A DNA stretch of 64,000 nt from Micavibrio_C sp964577255. GTDB lineage: Bacteria > Pseudomonadota > Alphaproteobacteria > Micavibrionales > Micavibrionaceae. Numbering within the stretch: position 1 is the stretch's first letter; every line of letters begins with the position of its first letter. The translations under genes were made by a program, and so were the position numbers. Below, piece by piece: positions 14,760 to 22,757 of the stretch. The notes below the pieces were generated by a model that saw only the letters and a list, made by a program, of their open reading frames with translations, ran no database searches and was not told the origin of the DNA. The stretch is taken from NCBI GenBank assembly GCA_964577255.1, contig CAZNYM010000001.1:40222-104221 (forward strand), read 5' to 3'.

Positions 14760-15134
14760 ATGCCCCACGAGCTTGACGGCACATATCAGGTAACTTCCAC
14801 CAGCAATTATGACGGTCCGCTGATTAAGAAAAGCGACGGCGTCACGGAGATCCGCGACGGCCAGACCCGCCGTTACGACGACAATAACGTCCTGTGGACC
14901 AGCACTTTCAACATTATCAGTGAGCAGGAAGTCGAGATGATCGCTGTCGCCGATCCACTCGAGGCCAAAACCGATTTCCTGCTGCGCCGACCCGACGGTT
15001 CCCCCACCAAGGACCCCGTGACCTACAGGACGATGCTGCGCCTGGCGCGCAAGGGCGACAAAATCCAGATGTCGGGCCAGATCGAATACGGCGATGAAAT
15101 CGTCATCCTGACCATGCGCCGCTCCGGCGCCTAG
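14760..15134 (+). CDS. small conserved-looking protein of unknown function, end of CDPS cluster
   Basis: I do not recognise this 124-residue protein. It is polar, lacks a signal peptide or membrane span, and is predicted mostly beta: alternating segments such as LDGTYQVTSTSNYDGP, NVLWTSTFNIISEQEVEMIAV, TYRTMLRLARKGDKIQMSG and EIVILTMRR. That is compatible with a small beta-barrel of lipocalin or cupin size. The gene starts 15 bases after the cyclodipeptide synthase stop on the same strand, so it probably belongs to that transcript. A tailoring, binding or immunity role is possible but unsupported. Its end overlaps the convergent arginase-family gene by four bases. No strong ribosome-binding site is visible before the ATG. 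Confidence 0.65.
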   Translation: MPHELDGTYQVTSTSNYDGPLIKKSDGVTEIRDGQTRRYDDNNVLWTSTFNIISEQEVEMIAVADPLEAKTDFLLRRPDGSPTKDPVTYRTMLRLARKGDKIQMSGQIEYGDEIVILTMRRSGA

Positions 15135-16027
15135 GCCAAAAGCGCGCCCAGCGCTTCTTTCGCGAGATCAGCCGTTTCCTCGCCGCGGTCTTTGTCGGGA
15201 TAATATTCAGTGACCTCCACCAGGTCGAAGGCAACGCGGCTTTTCAGATACGCAAATCCTTCCAGCAGATCGCGGCGCATGATTCCGCCCGGCACCGGAT
15301 AGCCCACCCCTGGCGCAAATGACGGATCACAGGCGTCAAGATCGAACGACAGCGCCAGCGCGCTCGTGCCCTTGGTGATGACCGACAGCGCGTCCTCGAA
15401 CGCACGCGCCAGCGGAAACTGGTCGAGGTCGCCGTTGGTGTAGCAGCGTATGCCCAGACGGCTAAGAGCGTGGATCTCCGGCTCGTCGATCGAGCGCAGC
15501 CCGACGTAAAAAATATGCGCGGGCGACAGCACCGCCTGCGGCCCCAGCAGGTTTTTCAGGGAATCGGGCACTTGCCCGGTCAGCGCCGTCATCTGGATGG
15601 CGTTGAAGGTTTTGCGGCGCGACGTTTCCCAGGTGTGGATGTCGGGGTGCGCGTCAATCCATAAAAGGCCGATCTTGCCGTGCGCCGCGCGCGCCTGCGC
15701 GAGACCCGAGAGCGACCCCAGAGCCATTGAATGATCGCCGCCGAGCGTCACCGACACGCTGCCCGCGCCCGCGGCTTCCTTTACGTCACGCTGCAGGCGT
15801 ATGAGCTGTTCCAGCACCGTGGCCGTTCGCTCCGGTGTGCCGCAGGCCGCCAGGTTTCTGTAATCGACATAAGCCGAAGGCATGCGCACCCACCCCGCGT
15901 CGAGCCCGCGCCCGCGCAGATACGGTTCAAGCCCGCTCTGGTAAAACGCGGCGGGACCTTTTTCCGCGCCGGTCTGGTAGGCGCCGGCGCCGCAGCTGTA
16001 GGGGATCAGGCGAATCGGTTTTTTCAT
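15131..16027 (-). CDS. arginase/ureohydrolase-family enzyme
   Basis: A 298-residue ureohydrolase with the binuclear manganese motifs GGDHSMALG, DAHPDIHT and SFDLDACDP in the usual order. The later family region APGVGYPVPGG matches the arginase pattern (xPGTGTPVxGG) better than that of agmatinase. Arginase cleaves L-arginine to ornithine and urea in the cytoplasm; agmatinase or formiminoglutamase activity cannot be excluded. It is a single gene on the minus strand, divided from gmd-fcl by 38 bases, and is convergent with the cyclodipeptide cluster. The N-terminal segment IRLIPYSCGAG and PAAFYQSGL fit the rocF-type N terminus. I see no arginine-pathway neighbours. Confidence 0.88.
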   Translation of the reverse strand: MKKPIRLIPYSCGAGAYQTGAEKGPAAFYQSGLEPYLRGRGLDAGWVRMPSAYVDYRNLAACGTPERTATVLEQLIRLQRDVKEAAGAGSVSVTLGGDHSMALGSLSGLAQARAAHGKIGLLWIDAHPDIHTWETSRRKTFNAIQMTALTGQVPDSLKNLLGPQAVLSPAHIFYVGLRSIDEPEIHALSRLGIRCYTNGDLDQFPLARAFEDALSVITKGTSALALSFDLDACDPSFAPGVGYPVPGGIMRRDLLEGFAYLKSRVAFDLVEVTEYYPDKDRGEETADLAKEALGALLA

Positions 16028-16065
16028 CGTACCAGTTTACGGCAGGATGCCTGCCGCGCAAGGCC

Positions 16066-17034
16066 CTACGCCGCGCGGGCGGCGCCCGCGCCTGTCGTAC
16101 CCAGATGATCCAGATACCAGGCATAGGTCTGCCGCAGCCCGTCCGCCAGCAGCGTACGCGGCGCCCAGCCCATCAGGCGCATGGTGCGGGAATCGAGCGT
16201 CTTGCGCGGCGTGCCGTCGGGATGGGCGGGATCGAAAGCGATCTCGCCGTCGTACCCTGCCAGCGCCGCGATCTCCGCCGCCAGACCAGCGATGGTGATC
16301 TCCTCACCGCTGCCGATATTTACAGGCGCCTCGCCTTCATAGGTCTGCAGCAGCATGACAAGGGCCTCGGCTAGATCGTCGACATACAAAAACTCACGCA
16401 CCGGGTCTCCGGTGCCCCACAGCGTCACCTGCGCGCTCTGCGCGAGCCGTGCCCGGTGTAGCCGTGTCATCAGGGCCGGAATAACGTGCGCCCGCGCCGC
16501 GTCGAAACGGTCACCTGGACCGTAGAGGTTGCAGGGCATGGCGGCGATGAAGCGGCAGCCGTGCTGGCGCCGGTAAGCTTGGCACAGCTTCAGCCCCGCG
16601 ATCTTGGCCAGAGCGTAGGCTTCGTTGGTGGGCTCGAGCGGGCCGGTCAGCAGCGCCTCTTCCCGGATGGGGGTTTCTGCCGCGCGCGGATAGATACACG
16701 ACGACCCCAGAAACAAAAGCTTTTCCACCCCCTGGCGGTAAGCGCCGTGGATGACATTGTTCTGAATCGCCAGATTGTCGAACAGGTAATCGGCCGGCCG
16801 CGCCGCGTTGTCGCCGATGCCCCCCACGGTAGCCGCCGCGAGGACGATCACCTCCGGCCTGTGCGCCGCCATCCACTGCTCGACCTCGGCCTGCCGGCGC
16901 AGGTCGAGCTGCGCGCGCCCGGCGACTAGGATGTCGGCACCTTCCTCGATCAGACGCCGCACCACCGCCCCGCCCGCCAGGCCGCGATGCCCCGCCACCC
17001 AGACGCGGCGGTTACGCAGCGTGAAGGGCGTCAT
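16066..17034 (-). CDS. fcl: GDP-L-fucose synthase
   Basis: A 322-residue short-chain dehydrogenase/epimerase. The NADP-binding glycine motif is GHRGLAGGAVVRRL near residue 12, the catalytic serine region is FLGSSCIYPRAAE, and the YxxxK is YALAKIAG. Fcl-specific stretches such as IQNNVIHGAYR, MPCNLYGPGDRFD and WGTGDPVREFLYVDDLA are clear. It converts GDP-4-keto-6-deoxymannose to GDP-L-fucose. The ATG at 17034 overlaps the end of gmd by 23 bases; an upstream in-frame ATG at 17163 lies deep inside gmd and is rejected. Together with gmd it supplies GDP-fucose for the glycan locus that follows. No mannose-1-phosphate guanylyltransferase gene is visible, so GDP-mannose must come from elsewhere. Confidence 0.93.
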   Translation of the reverse strand: MTPFTLRNRRVWVAGHRGLAGGAVVRRLIEEGADILVAGRAQLDLRRQAEVEQWMAAHRPEVIVLAAATVGGIGDNAARPADYLFDNLAIQNNVIHGAYRQGVEKLLFLGSSCIYPRAAETPIREEALLTGPLEPTNEAYALAKIAGLKLCQAYRRQHGCRFIAAMPCNLYGPGDRFDAARAHVIPALMTRLHRARLAQSAQVTLWGTGDPVREFLYVDDLAEALVMLLQTYEGEAPVNIGSGEEITIAGLAAEIAALAGYDGEIAFDPAHPDGTPRKTLDSRTMRLMGWAPRTLLADGLRQTYAWYLDHLGTTGAGAARAA

Positions 17035-18064
17035 CGCGCGCTCCGTTCCCAGCAAAGGCGGCTCTGTCGGCCGCCACCATGTCCTCGACCAAAGCCGCGA
17101 AGGAAATGCGCGGCCGCCAGTCCAGAATCTCCCGCGCCCGGTTTGCGTCGCCGCGCAGCACATCGATATCGAGCGGCCGGAACAGCGCCGTATCGACGGC
17201 CACCAGCAGACGGCCGCTCTGGCGGCAGAAACCTTTTTCCTCCGTCCCGCGCCCCTGCCACGCGACCGCAGTTCCGGCGCAGGAAAAAGCCTTCTCCACG
17301 AACTCGCGCACGCTGTGGGTTTCGCCGGTGGCTAGCACATAGTCGTCGGGCGCGGGCTGCTGCAGCATGCGCCACATGCCGTCCACATAATCGCGCGCGT
17401 GGCCCCAGTCGCGGCACGAATCGAGATTACCGAGCCACAGGACGCCGCCCTGCCCCGCCGCGAGGGCGGCTGCAGCGCGGGTGATCTTGCGCGTGACGAA
17501 TTCCTCGCCGCGCAAAGGGCTTTCATGATTGAACAGGATGCCGTTACTGGCATGCAAGCCGTAGGCATCGCGGTAGGTTCGCACCAGCCAATAAGCGGAA
17601 AGCTTCGCCACGGCATAGGGGCTGCAAGGCGCGAAGGGCGTTTCCTCGTTCTGCGGCGCTGGGGCGCGGCCGAACATCTCGGAGCTCGAGGCTTGATAGA
17701 ACCGCGTTTTTTTCATGTCGAAAAGCCGCAGACCCTCGAGCAGATGCAGCGTGCCGAGCGTGTTGATGCTCAGGGCTGCGACCGGTGTTTCAAAACTGAC
17801 CTGCACATGCGAAAGCGCGGCCAGATTGTAAATCTCATCGGGTTTCACCGCCGCCAGCAGGCGGTAAAGCCCGGCGGGATCGGTCAGATCGCCGTAGTGC
17901 AAATGAAAGCGCGGATGATCGGTGAAGGACGCAAGGCGGGTGAGGTTGGGCGAAGCCTCGTAAAGGCGGACGCCGTGGACGGCATAGCCCTTCTCCAGCA
18001 GATACCCGGCGAGAATCGCACCATCCTGTCCAGTCACGCCGGTAACCAGGGCCGTCTTGTTCAT
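17012..18064 (-). CDS. gmd: GDP-mannose 4,6-dehydratase
   Basis: A 350-residue extended SDR enzyme. It has GVTGQDGAILAGYLLEKGYAVHG at the N terminus (NADP site, residues about 8-30), YQASSSEMFG with the active-site Ser/Glu, and SPYAVAKLSAYWL as the YxxxK catalytic pair. EFVTRKITRA and the GETHSVREFVE segment are hallmark GMD regions. It makes GDP-4-keto-6-deoxy-D-mannose from GDP-D-mannose, the first step to GDP-fucose (also to GDP-rhamnose or perosamine). The ATG at 18064 begins MNKTALVTGV; the frame is open further upstream but without homology. It is co-directional with and overlaps fcl, so the pair acts together. Upstream is a short divergent membrane-protein gene. Confidence 0.95.
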   Translation of the reverse strand: MNKTALVTGVTGQDGAILAGYLLEKGYAVHGVRLYEASPNLTRLASFTDHPRFHLHYGDLTDPAGLYRLLAAVKPDEIYNLAALSHVQVSFETPVAALSINTLGTLHLLEGLRLFDMKKTRFYQASSSEMFGRAPAPQNEETPFAPCSPYAVAKLSAYWLVRTYRDAYGLHASNGILFNHESPLRGEEFVTRKITRAAAALAAGQGGVLWLGNLDSCRDWGHARDYVDGMWRMLQQPAPDDYVLATGETHSVREFVEKAFSCAGTAVAWQGRGTEEKGFCRQSGRLLVAVDTALFRPLDIDVLRGDANRAREILDWRPRISFAALVEDMVAADRAAFAGNGARDDALHAA

Positions 18065-18220
18065 CGCAGCAACCGTTCCTTGTAATCGTTCCTTTATGGA
18101 GCAAAGCGGCGTTCTTGTGAAGGAACCGTTCCTGAGTTTCCAGATAAACCCCACCCTTGCCAGATGCCGCGCCAGGCATTACCCCTGTGGAATCGTTATC
18201 TTTTCGGGGAAGGACGCCCC

Positions 18221-18571
18221 ATGCTGCTGATGGCAGGAAAAATCGTGTTTTCGGCGGTCATGATCGCCTTCGCATCGTGGCTGGCGGGCAAACGCCCGGA
18301 ACTGGCGGGCTTCATCATCGCCCTGCCGCTGACCACCCTTCTGGTGCTGCCGCTTTCCTACGCGGAATATCAGGACGCCGGCAGGGCCGTGAAATTCGCG
18401 CAAAGCATTTTCGTGGCGGTGCCGCTGTCGCTGCTGTTCTTCGTGCCGTTCCTGGCGGCGGCGAAGCTGCAATGGAATTTCTGGGGCCTGTATGTTTCGG
18501 GTATCGCGCTTCTGGCCGGCGGCTATTTCCTGCACCGCTACGTCATGACGCTAATCGCCGGACTCAAGTAG
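18221..18571 (+). CDS. small integral membrane protein, DUF3147-like
   Basis: A 116-residue hydrophobic protein with about four spans: KIVFSAVMIAFASWLAG, FIIALPLTTLLVLPLSY, IFVAVPLSLLFFVPFL and LYVSGIALLAGGYFL. The ELAGFIIALPLTTLLVLP stretch resembles DUF3147-type membrane proteins of unknown function. The ATG at 18221 is chosen because GAAGGA lies eight bases upstream and the hydrophobic protein starts there; an open frame back to 18164 adds 19 unlikely residues. It is divergent from gmd and its end overlaps the next, convergent gene by eight bases. No role in the glycan locus is apparent. Confidence 0.6.
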   Translation: MLLMAGKIVFSAVMIAFASWLAGKRPELAGFIIALPLTTLLVLPLSYAEYQDAGRAVKFAQSIFVAVPLSLLFFVPFLAAAKLQWNFWGLYVSGIALLAGGYFLHRYVMTLIAGLK

Positions 18572-18935
18572 TCGTCAGCACGAAGGCGAGGCAGGCCATG
18601 GCGATCGCGCCGGCCTTGGCGCCCAGCGCGTAATGCTTGGGCCCGATATAATTATCGGCCGAGGCCCATACCGCCTTGATCATGAACGCCGCCCAGCAGA
18701 AGGCGAACATCTGCGCCAGCGCCCCCACGAACCCGAGCGAGAAGGACAGGATCTCCATCCCGCCCACCAGCGCCACCAGGTAAATCCAGAACGTCTGGAA
18801 CAGCGGCACTTCGCCCGCCCATATTTCCTCGATCTTCTTCTTGAATTCTTCCTGCCAGTTCTTCTTCGGCGGGGGCGGCGCTTTACCCGGCTCTTTGCGG
18901 GCGGGGGCGGGTTTTTTCTGCGGTTGTTCTGTCAT
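18564..18935 (-). CDS. small membrane protein of unknown function
   Basis: A 123-residue protein with a highly basic, Pro/Lys/Ala-rich cytoplasmic N terminus (about 30 residues) and an amphipathic segment WQEEFKKKIEEIW. About three hydrophobic spans follow: TFWIYLVALVGGMEILSFSLGFV, AFCWAAFMIKAV and AGAIAMACLAFVL. I do not recognise a family. The ATG at 18935 is 61 bases downstream of the end of the asparagine-synthase gene on the same strand, so they may share a transcript. It is convergent with the DUF3147-like gene and overlaps it by eight bases. Confidence 0.55.
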   Translation of the reverse strand: MTEQPQKKPAPARKEPGKAPPPPKKNWQEEFKKKIEEIWAGEVPLFQTFWIYLVALVGGMEILSFSLGFVGALAQMFAFCWAAFMIKAVWASADNYIGPKHYALGAKAGAIAMACLAFVLTTT

Positions 18936-18996
18936 GGTCGTTCCCTTGCGAAATTTTTCCGATTTTAAGGCTCCGGGAGCGCTCTGTCAGCCGGTT

Positions 18997-20898
18997 TCAA
19001 GGTTTCATCCACCGCTCATGCCAGCTTTGCAGCATCAAAAGCCCCCACAGGCTGTAAGACCAATCGTAGCGGCCGGAAAGATGCTGGCGCACCCGGCGCT
19101 CAACCCGCGCGGCATCCAGGATTCCTTGCTCCCGCAGGCGCGCGGACGCCAGCATATCCTCCATCCACGGCCGCAGCGGGCCACGCAGCCACGACGCGAG
19201 CGGCACCGAAAACCCCTGCTTGGGCCGATCGAACAAGGCGGGCGGCACATGGCGCGCCAGCAGACGGCGCAGAATCCTTTTGCCCTGCCCGTCCTCAAGA
19301 CGCAGCGGCGGCGGCAGCCGCCAGGCATATTCCATCACCCGCCGGTCGAGAAAAGGCGCGCGCAGCTCGAGCCCGTGCGCCATCGACGCCCGGTCAGCCT
19401 TCGCCAGAATGTCGTCGGGCAGGTAAAAGGAAAGATCGGCCGCCATCATATCGTCCTCAATGGCGCGGCCGGGCGTCCGCCCGATATCCGCAAGCGCCGG
19501 AAACACCGCGCCGGTATTCTCAGCCGTCCGCAAGGGCGGCCGGTGATCGACGCGCAAAAACGCCTGATACAAGGCCTCGCGGCTGCCGGCCGCGAGCAGC
19601 CCCCAGGCCCGACGCAGATTCTGCGGCCCGGTGAAATCGGCCAACAGGCGCGCCACACTTGGGCGCAGCACCAACGAGGACACCGGAACAATGTTTGCAA
19701 GACGCTGCGCCAGGCGGTAGCGGTTATAGCCGCCGAACATCTCGTCGCCGCCGTCGCCAGTCAGGGCCACCGTCACGTTTTCGCGCGCCAGGCGGCAGAC
19801 ATGCCAGGTCGGGATCTGCGATGAATCGGCGAAAGGCTCGTCGTAGATGTCGGCAAGATGCGGGATGACGCCGCGCGCCTCTTCCGCCCCCACGCGGAAG
19901 ACCGTGTGATCGGTGCCCAGATGCCGGGCGACCGCGGCAGCATGCGGCGATTCGTCGAAGGCATCTTCCTCAAAAGCGATGCTGAAGGTTTTGACCGGGC
20001 GCGGGCTGTTCTTCTGCATCAAGGCGGTGATCAGCGCGGAATCGACACCCCCCGATAGAAAAGCGCCCAGCGGCACATCGGCGATCATGCGCTGGGCGAC
20101 GGCCAGCGACAGTGCTTCTTCAAGCTCCTGCAGCGATTCCTCTTCCGGCACGCGCGGGCGCACCTGATGGGTAAGTTCGTGCGGGCGGAAATGCGGCCAG
20201 GCCTGGTCTGTGAAACGCGCGGCGTCGCGGCCGGCTGCGATATCGGCAAGCGTCAGCGACAGGCAGGTCCCAGGCGCGAGCTTGTAAAAACCCTCATAGA
20301 TCGTGTGCGGCGCCGGAATGAAATTATATTCAAGGAAAAGCGCGCGAGCGCGGGCGCTCACCCGGCGTTCGAATCCGGGCATGACCGTCAGCGCCTTGAG
20401 CTCGGAGGCGAAAGCGAACGTGCGCCCGGTATAACCGAAATAAAGCGGTTTTTTGCCGGCGGGGTCGCGCGCCAGATGCAGCGTCTTCTCCGCCGTGTCG
20501 TAAAGCGCAATCGCGAACATGCCGATGAAGCGCGCAAGCGCCCGGGCCAGGCCCCACTCCTCGATCGCCGCCAGAATGATCTCGGTGTCGGAGCCGCCCC
20601 TGAACGTGCGGCCGGCTGCGCCCATTTCGCGGCGCAGATCGAGGAAATTGTAAATCTCGCCGTTATAAACAACGACATAGCGCCCCGACGCCGACATCAT
20701 CGGCTGGGCGCCCGCGGAGCTGAGGTCGACGATCGACAGGCGCCGGTGTCCCAGCGCCACGCCCTCCGGCGGCATCAGCCACAATCCGCCGGCATTGGGC
20801 CCGCGATGGCGGATCATGTCGGTCATGCGGTTGATGGTTTCCGCCATGCCCTCGCCTTCCGCACCGCCCGGGGTGATAAAACCGGCTATGCCGCACAC
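18997..20898 (-). CDS. asnB: glutamine-dependent asparagine synthase-like amidotransferase (glycan locus type)
   Basis: A 633-residue protein. The N-terminal glutaminase (Ntn) domain starts directly with Met-Cys-Gly-Ile-Ala-Gly-Phe, leaving Cys as the catalytic nucleophile after Met removal. To get this start I use a GTG at 20898, with AAGGA seven bases upstream. RHRGPNAGG, GHRRLSIVDLS and YNGEIYNF are typical. The synthetase domain has the PP-loop FLSGGVDSALI and LTGDGGDEMFGGYNRY, and the C-terminal segment has YLPDDILAKADRASMAHGLELRAPFLD. Such genes are common in exopolysaccharide and O-antigen loci, where they may amidate a sugar acid rather than make asparagine. It lies between gmd-fcl and the glycosyltransferase operon and diverges from a methyltransferase gene. 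Confidence 0.93.
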   Translation of the reverse strand: MCGIAGFITPGGAEGEGMAETINRMTDMIRHRGPNAGGLWLMPPEGVALGHRRLSIVDLSSAGAQPMMSASGRYVVVYNGEIYNFLDLRREMGAAGRTFRGGSDTEIILAAIEEWGLARALARFIGMFAIALYDTAEKTLHLARDPAGKKPLYFGYTGRTFAFASELKALTVMPGFERRVSARARALFLEYNFIPAPHTIYEGFYKLAPGTCLSLTLADIAAGRDAARFTDQAWPHFRPHELTHQVRPRVPEEESLQELEEALSLAVAQRMIADVPLGAFLSGGVDSALITALMQKNSPRPVKTFSIAFEEDAFDESPHAAAVARHLGTDHTVFRVGAEEARGVIPHLADIYDEPFADSSQIPTWHVCRLARENVTVALTGDGGDEMFGGYNRYRLAQRLANIVPVSSLVLRPSVARLLADFTGPQNLRRAWGLLAAGSREALYQAFLRVDHRPPLRTAENTGAVFPALADIGRTPGRAIEDDMMAADLSFYLPDDILAKADRASMAHGLELRAPFLDRRVMEYAWRLPPPLRLEDGQGKRILRRLLARHVPPALFDRPKQGFSVPLASWLRGPLRPWMEDMLASARLREQGILDAARVERRVRQHLSGRYDWSYSLWGLLMLQSWHERWMKP

Positions 20899-20965
20899 AA
20901 TATAATCCTTATGAAAAAACAACCGCGCACTAGCTAACTATGGCGCAACTGCGTATACAGGCGCA

Positions 20966-21703
20966 ATGGACCTTGCGTTTTTTCTCAACCCGATCGACCT
21001 GCGCCGCGACGTGCGGCAGGCTCACGAGCGCCATTTCGCCCGCCACCTGAAGCCGGGGATGAAGGTTTTCGACATCGGCTGCGGCAGCAAGCCTTTCGCC
21101 GGAACCGTCGAGGAAAAAACCGGACATTATGCCGGGGTAGATGTCGCCGACGGTTTTTACGATCAGGAACATATCGATCTGGTCGGCAGCGCCTATGCGA
21201 TCCCCGTCGCCGACGGAGAGGCCGATGCACTGATTTCCTGCCAGGTGATCGAACATCTGGAAGAACCAGAAAAAGCTCTGGCCGAATGCCGCCGCGCTCT
21301 GCGTGACGAGGGATTTCTGTTTCTGTCTTTTCCGTTTCTTTACCCGCAGCACGCCGTGCCGCGCGATTATTTCCGCTATACCGAATACATCATAGCACCC
21401 CTGCTGGCCCGTCACGGCTTCAGGATTCTTGAGCAAGAGCGGCTGGGCGGTTTCTGGTACGATGCCGGCGTATGCGCGGGTGTTTATCTGCAAAGCTTCA
21501 ACCGCGGCCCGCTCAAGCGTTTTCACGTCGTGCGGGCGCTGACCTGCCTGGTGAAATGGTTTTTCCTGGCGCTACACGGTGCCGAAGGCCTGCTTCTGGA
21601 CGCTCTTGAAAAGGATAAGGCCAGCCTGCGCCAGGTCTGGACGGCCAATTACGTCATCGTGGCGCAGAAATCGCCGCGTGCAGCAGCTCTTCCCAGCGGC
21701 TGA
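20966..21703 (+). CDS. class I SAM-dependent methyltransferase (Methyltransf_11 type), glycan locus
   Basis: A 245-residue methyltransferase. SAM-binding motif I is VFDIGCGSKPF (about residues 35-45); the acidic end of strand 2 is YAGVDVADG; motif IV lies at ADALISCQVIEHLEEPEKALAECRRALR. A hydrophobic C-terminal segment (ALTCLVKWFFLALHGAEGLLLDAL) suggests membrane association. It resembles the small methyltransferases of surface-polysaccharide loci that act on lipid-linked glycans. The gene runs opposite to its neighbours. Its last 50 bases overlap the convergent GT4 gene. The acceptor is unknown; it could methylate a fucose or a capping sugar. Confidence 0.8.
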   Translation: MDLAFFLNPIDLRRDVRQAHERHFARHLKPGMKVFDIGCGSKPFAGTVEEKTGHYAGVDVADGFYDQEHIDLVGSAYAIPVADGEADALISCQVIEHLEEPEKALAECRRALRDEGFLFLSFPFLYPQHAVPRDYFRYTEYIIAPLLARHGFRILEQERLGGFWYDAGVCAGVYLQSFNRGPLKRFHVVRALTCLVKWFFLALHGAEGLLLDALEKDKASLRQVWTANYVIVAQKSPRAAALPSG

Positions 21704-22757
21704 CGACCACCTCTGGGGAAAAATCCTTCACCCGCTCCTGCCCGGCCTGTCCCAGCGTCACACGGCGCGCCGGATCGTCCATCAGCCGCGCAAGCCCCTC
21801 CGCCAGCGCCTGCACACGGTCGCTGCCCGCGACCAGCAGGCCCTCGCGTTCCGCCCGCACCAGCTCGTTGGTGCCGGGGCAATCGGCGAAACCGATGACA
21901 GGAAGGCCATGGGCCATCGCTTCGGCGGTGGCCAGGCCGAAACTCTCATACAAGGAAGGCATCGCGAAAATATGCGCGGCGCGGTAAGCGCCTTCTATGT
22001 CAGCCGCTTCTTCCTCGATCCGCGCAACAGACTCAAGCTTGCTATCATCAATCTGTGCCTGCAGGATTTCACGCAGCAGGCCCTGGCCGATGATCCGCAG
22101 GCGCCATTGCGGGTAACGGCTGGCAAGGCGCGCGAAAGCGGCGATCAGCGTTTCCTGGTCCTTCTGCGGATCGAGCCGCCCGACCGTCAGGATGGTTTTC
22201 ACGCCGTCGGCGTCGGGCCGGGCCGCCAGACTTGCCGGCGTGACCGGATTCGGCATCACCGTCATGCGCCCGCGCAGAAAAGCGGGGTAGCTCCGGCGTA
22301 TTGCTTCCGACAGCACCGTGACCCGCCGCGCCAGCAGCCCGGCCGCGCACAGCATGATAAATTCCGCCTTGCGGCTGCGGTAATGGCGGGGAACGATATG
22401 CTCGCTCGCGATCACAGGAATGCCGGTACCGGCAAGCGCGAAGGCCGCCGGTATGAACATGCTGTGCATGAACGCTATCACGGCGTCGGGCCGGCGCTCC
22501 GTCACGGTGTGGCGCAGCGCGCGCATGCGCGCCAGCGTTTCCATGAACCCCGCGCGCCGGCCGGAATCGCCGATCCCCAGATCAAGGCGCACGATACCCG
22601 GCGCCAGTGGATAGACAGACGCGCCGCCGGGGCGGTCAAACGTCAGCAAGCATGTTTCATGCCCGCGCGCCGCCAGACCTGCCGTCACCACCGCCAGCAC
22701 CCGCTCGGCGCCACCGCGCGTGGTGTTCATGGATTTGATCGCGAACAGGAGCTTCAT
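21654..22757 (-). CDS. GT4-family glycosyltransferase (second of tandem pair)
   Basis: A 367-residue GT-B glycosyltransferase. The N-terminal nucleotide-fold has STRG-like SMNTTRGGAERVLAVVTAGLAARGHE. The C-terminal domain has VGRLDPQKDQETLIAAFARLASRYPQW and the donor motif LYESFGLATAEAMAHGLPVIGF. The ATG at 22757 overlaps the stop of the preceding GT4 gene (ATGA). It is a paralogue of that neighbour: both share an RRSYPAFLR / RRAYPAFLR segment and NPV, and both belong to the WaaG/PimB-like branch. It is the last gene of a four-gene operon of two GT2 and two GT4 enzymes. The sugar is unknown; one of these may be a fucosyltransferase, given the neighbouring GDP-fucose genes. Confidence 0.87.
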   Translation of the reverse strand: MKLLFAIKSMNTTRGGAERVLAVVTAGLAARGHETCLLTFDRPGGASVYPLAPGIVRLDLGIGDSGRRAGFMETLARMRALRHTVTERRPDAVIAFMHSMFIPAAFALAGTGIPVIASEHIVPRHYRSRKAEFIMLCAAGLLARRVTVLSEAIRRSYPAFLRGRMTVMPNPVTPASLAARPDADGVKTILTVGRLDPQKDQETLIAAFARLASRYPQWRLRIIGQGLLREILQAQIDDSKLESVARIEEEAADIEGAYRAAHIFAMPSLYESFGLATAEAMAHGLPVIGFADCPGTNELVRAEREGLLVAGSDRVQALAEGLARLMDDPARRVTLGQAGQERVKDFSPEVVVSRWEELLHAAISAPR

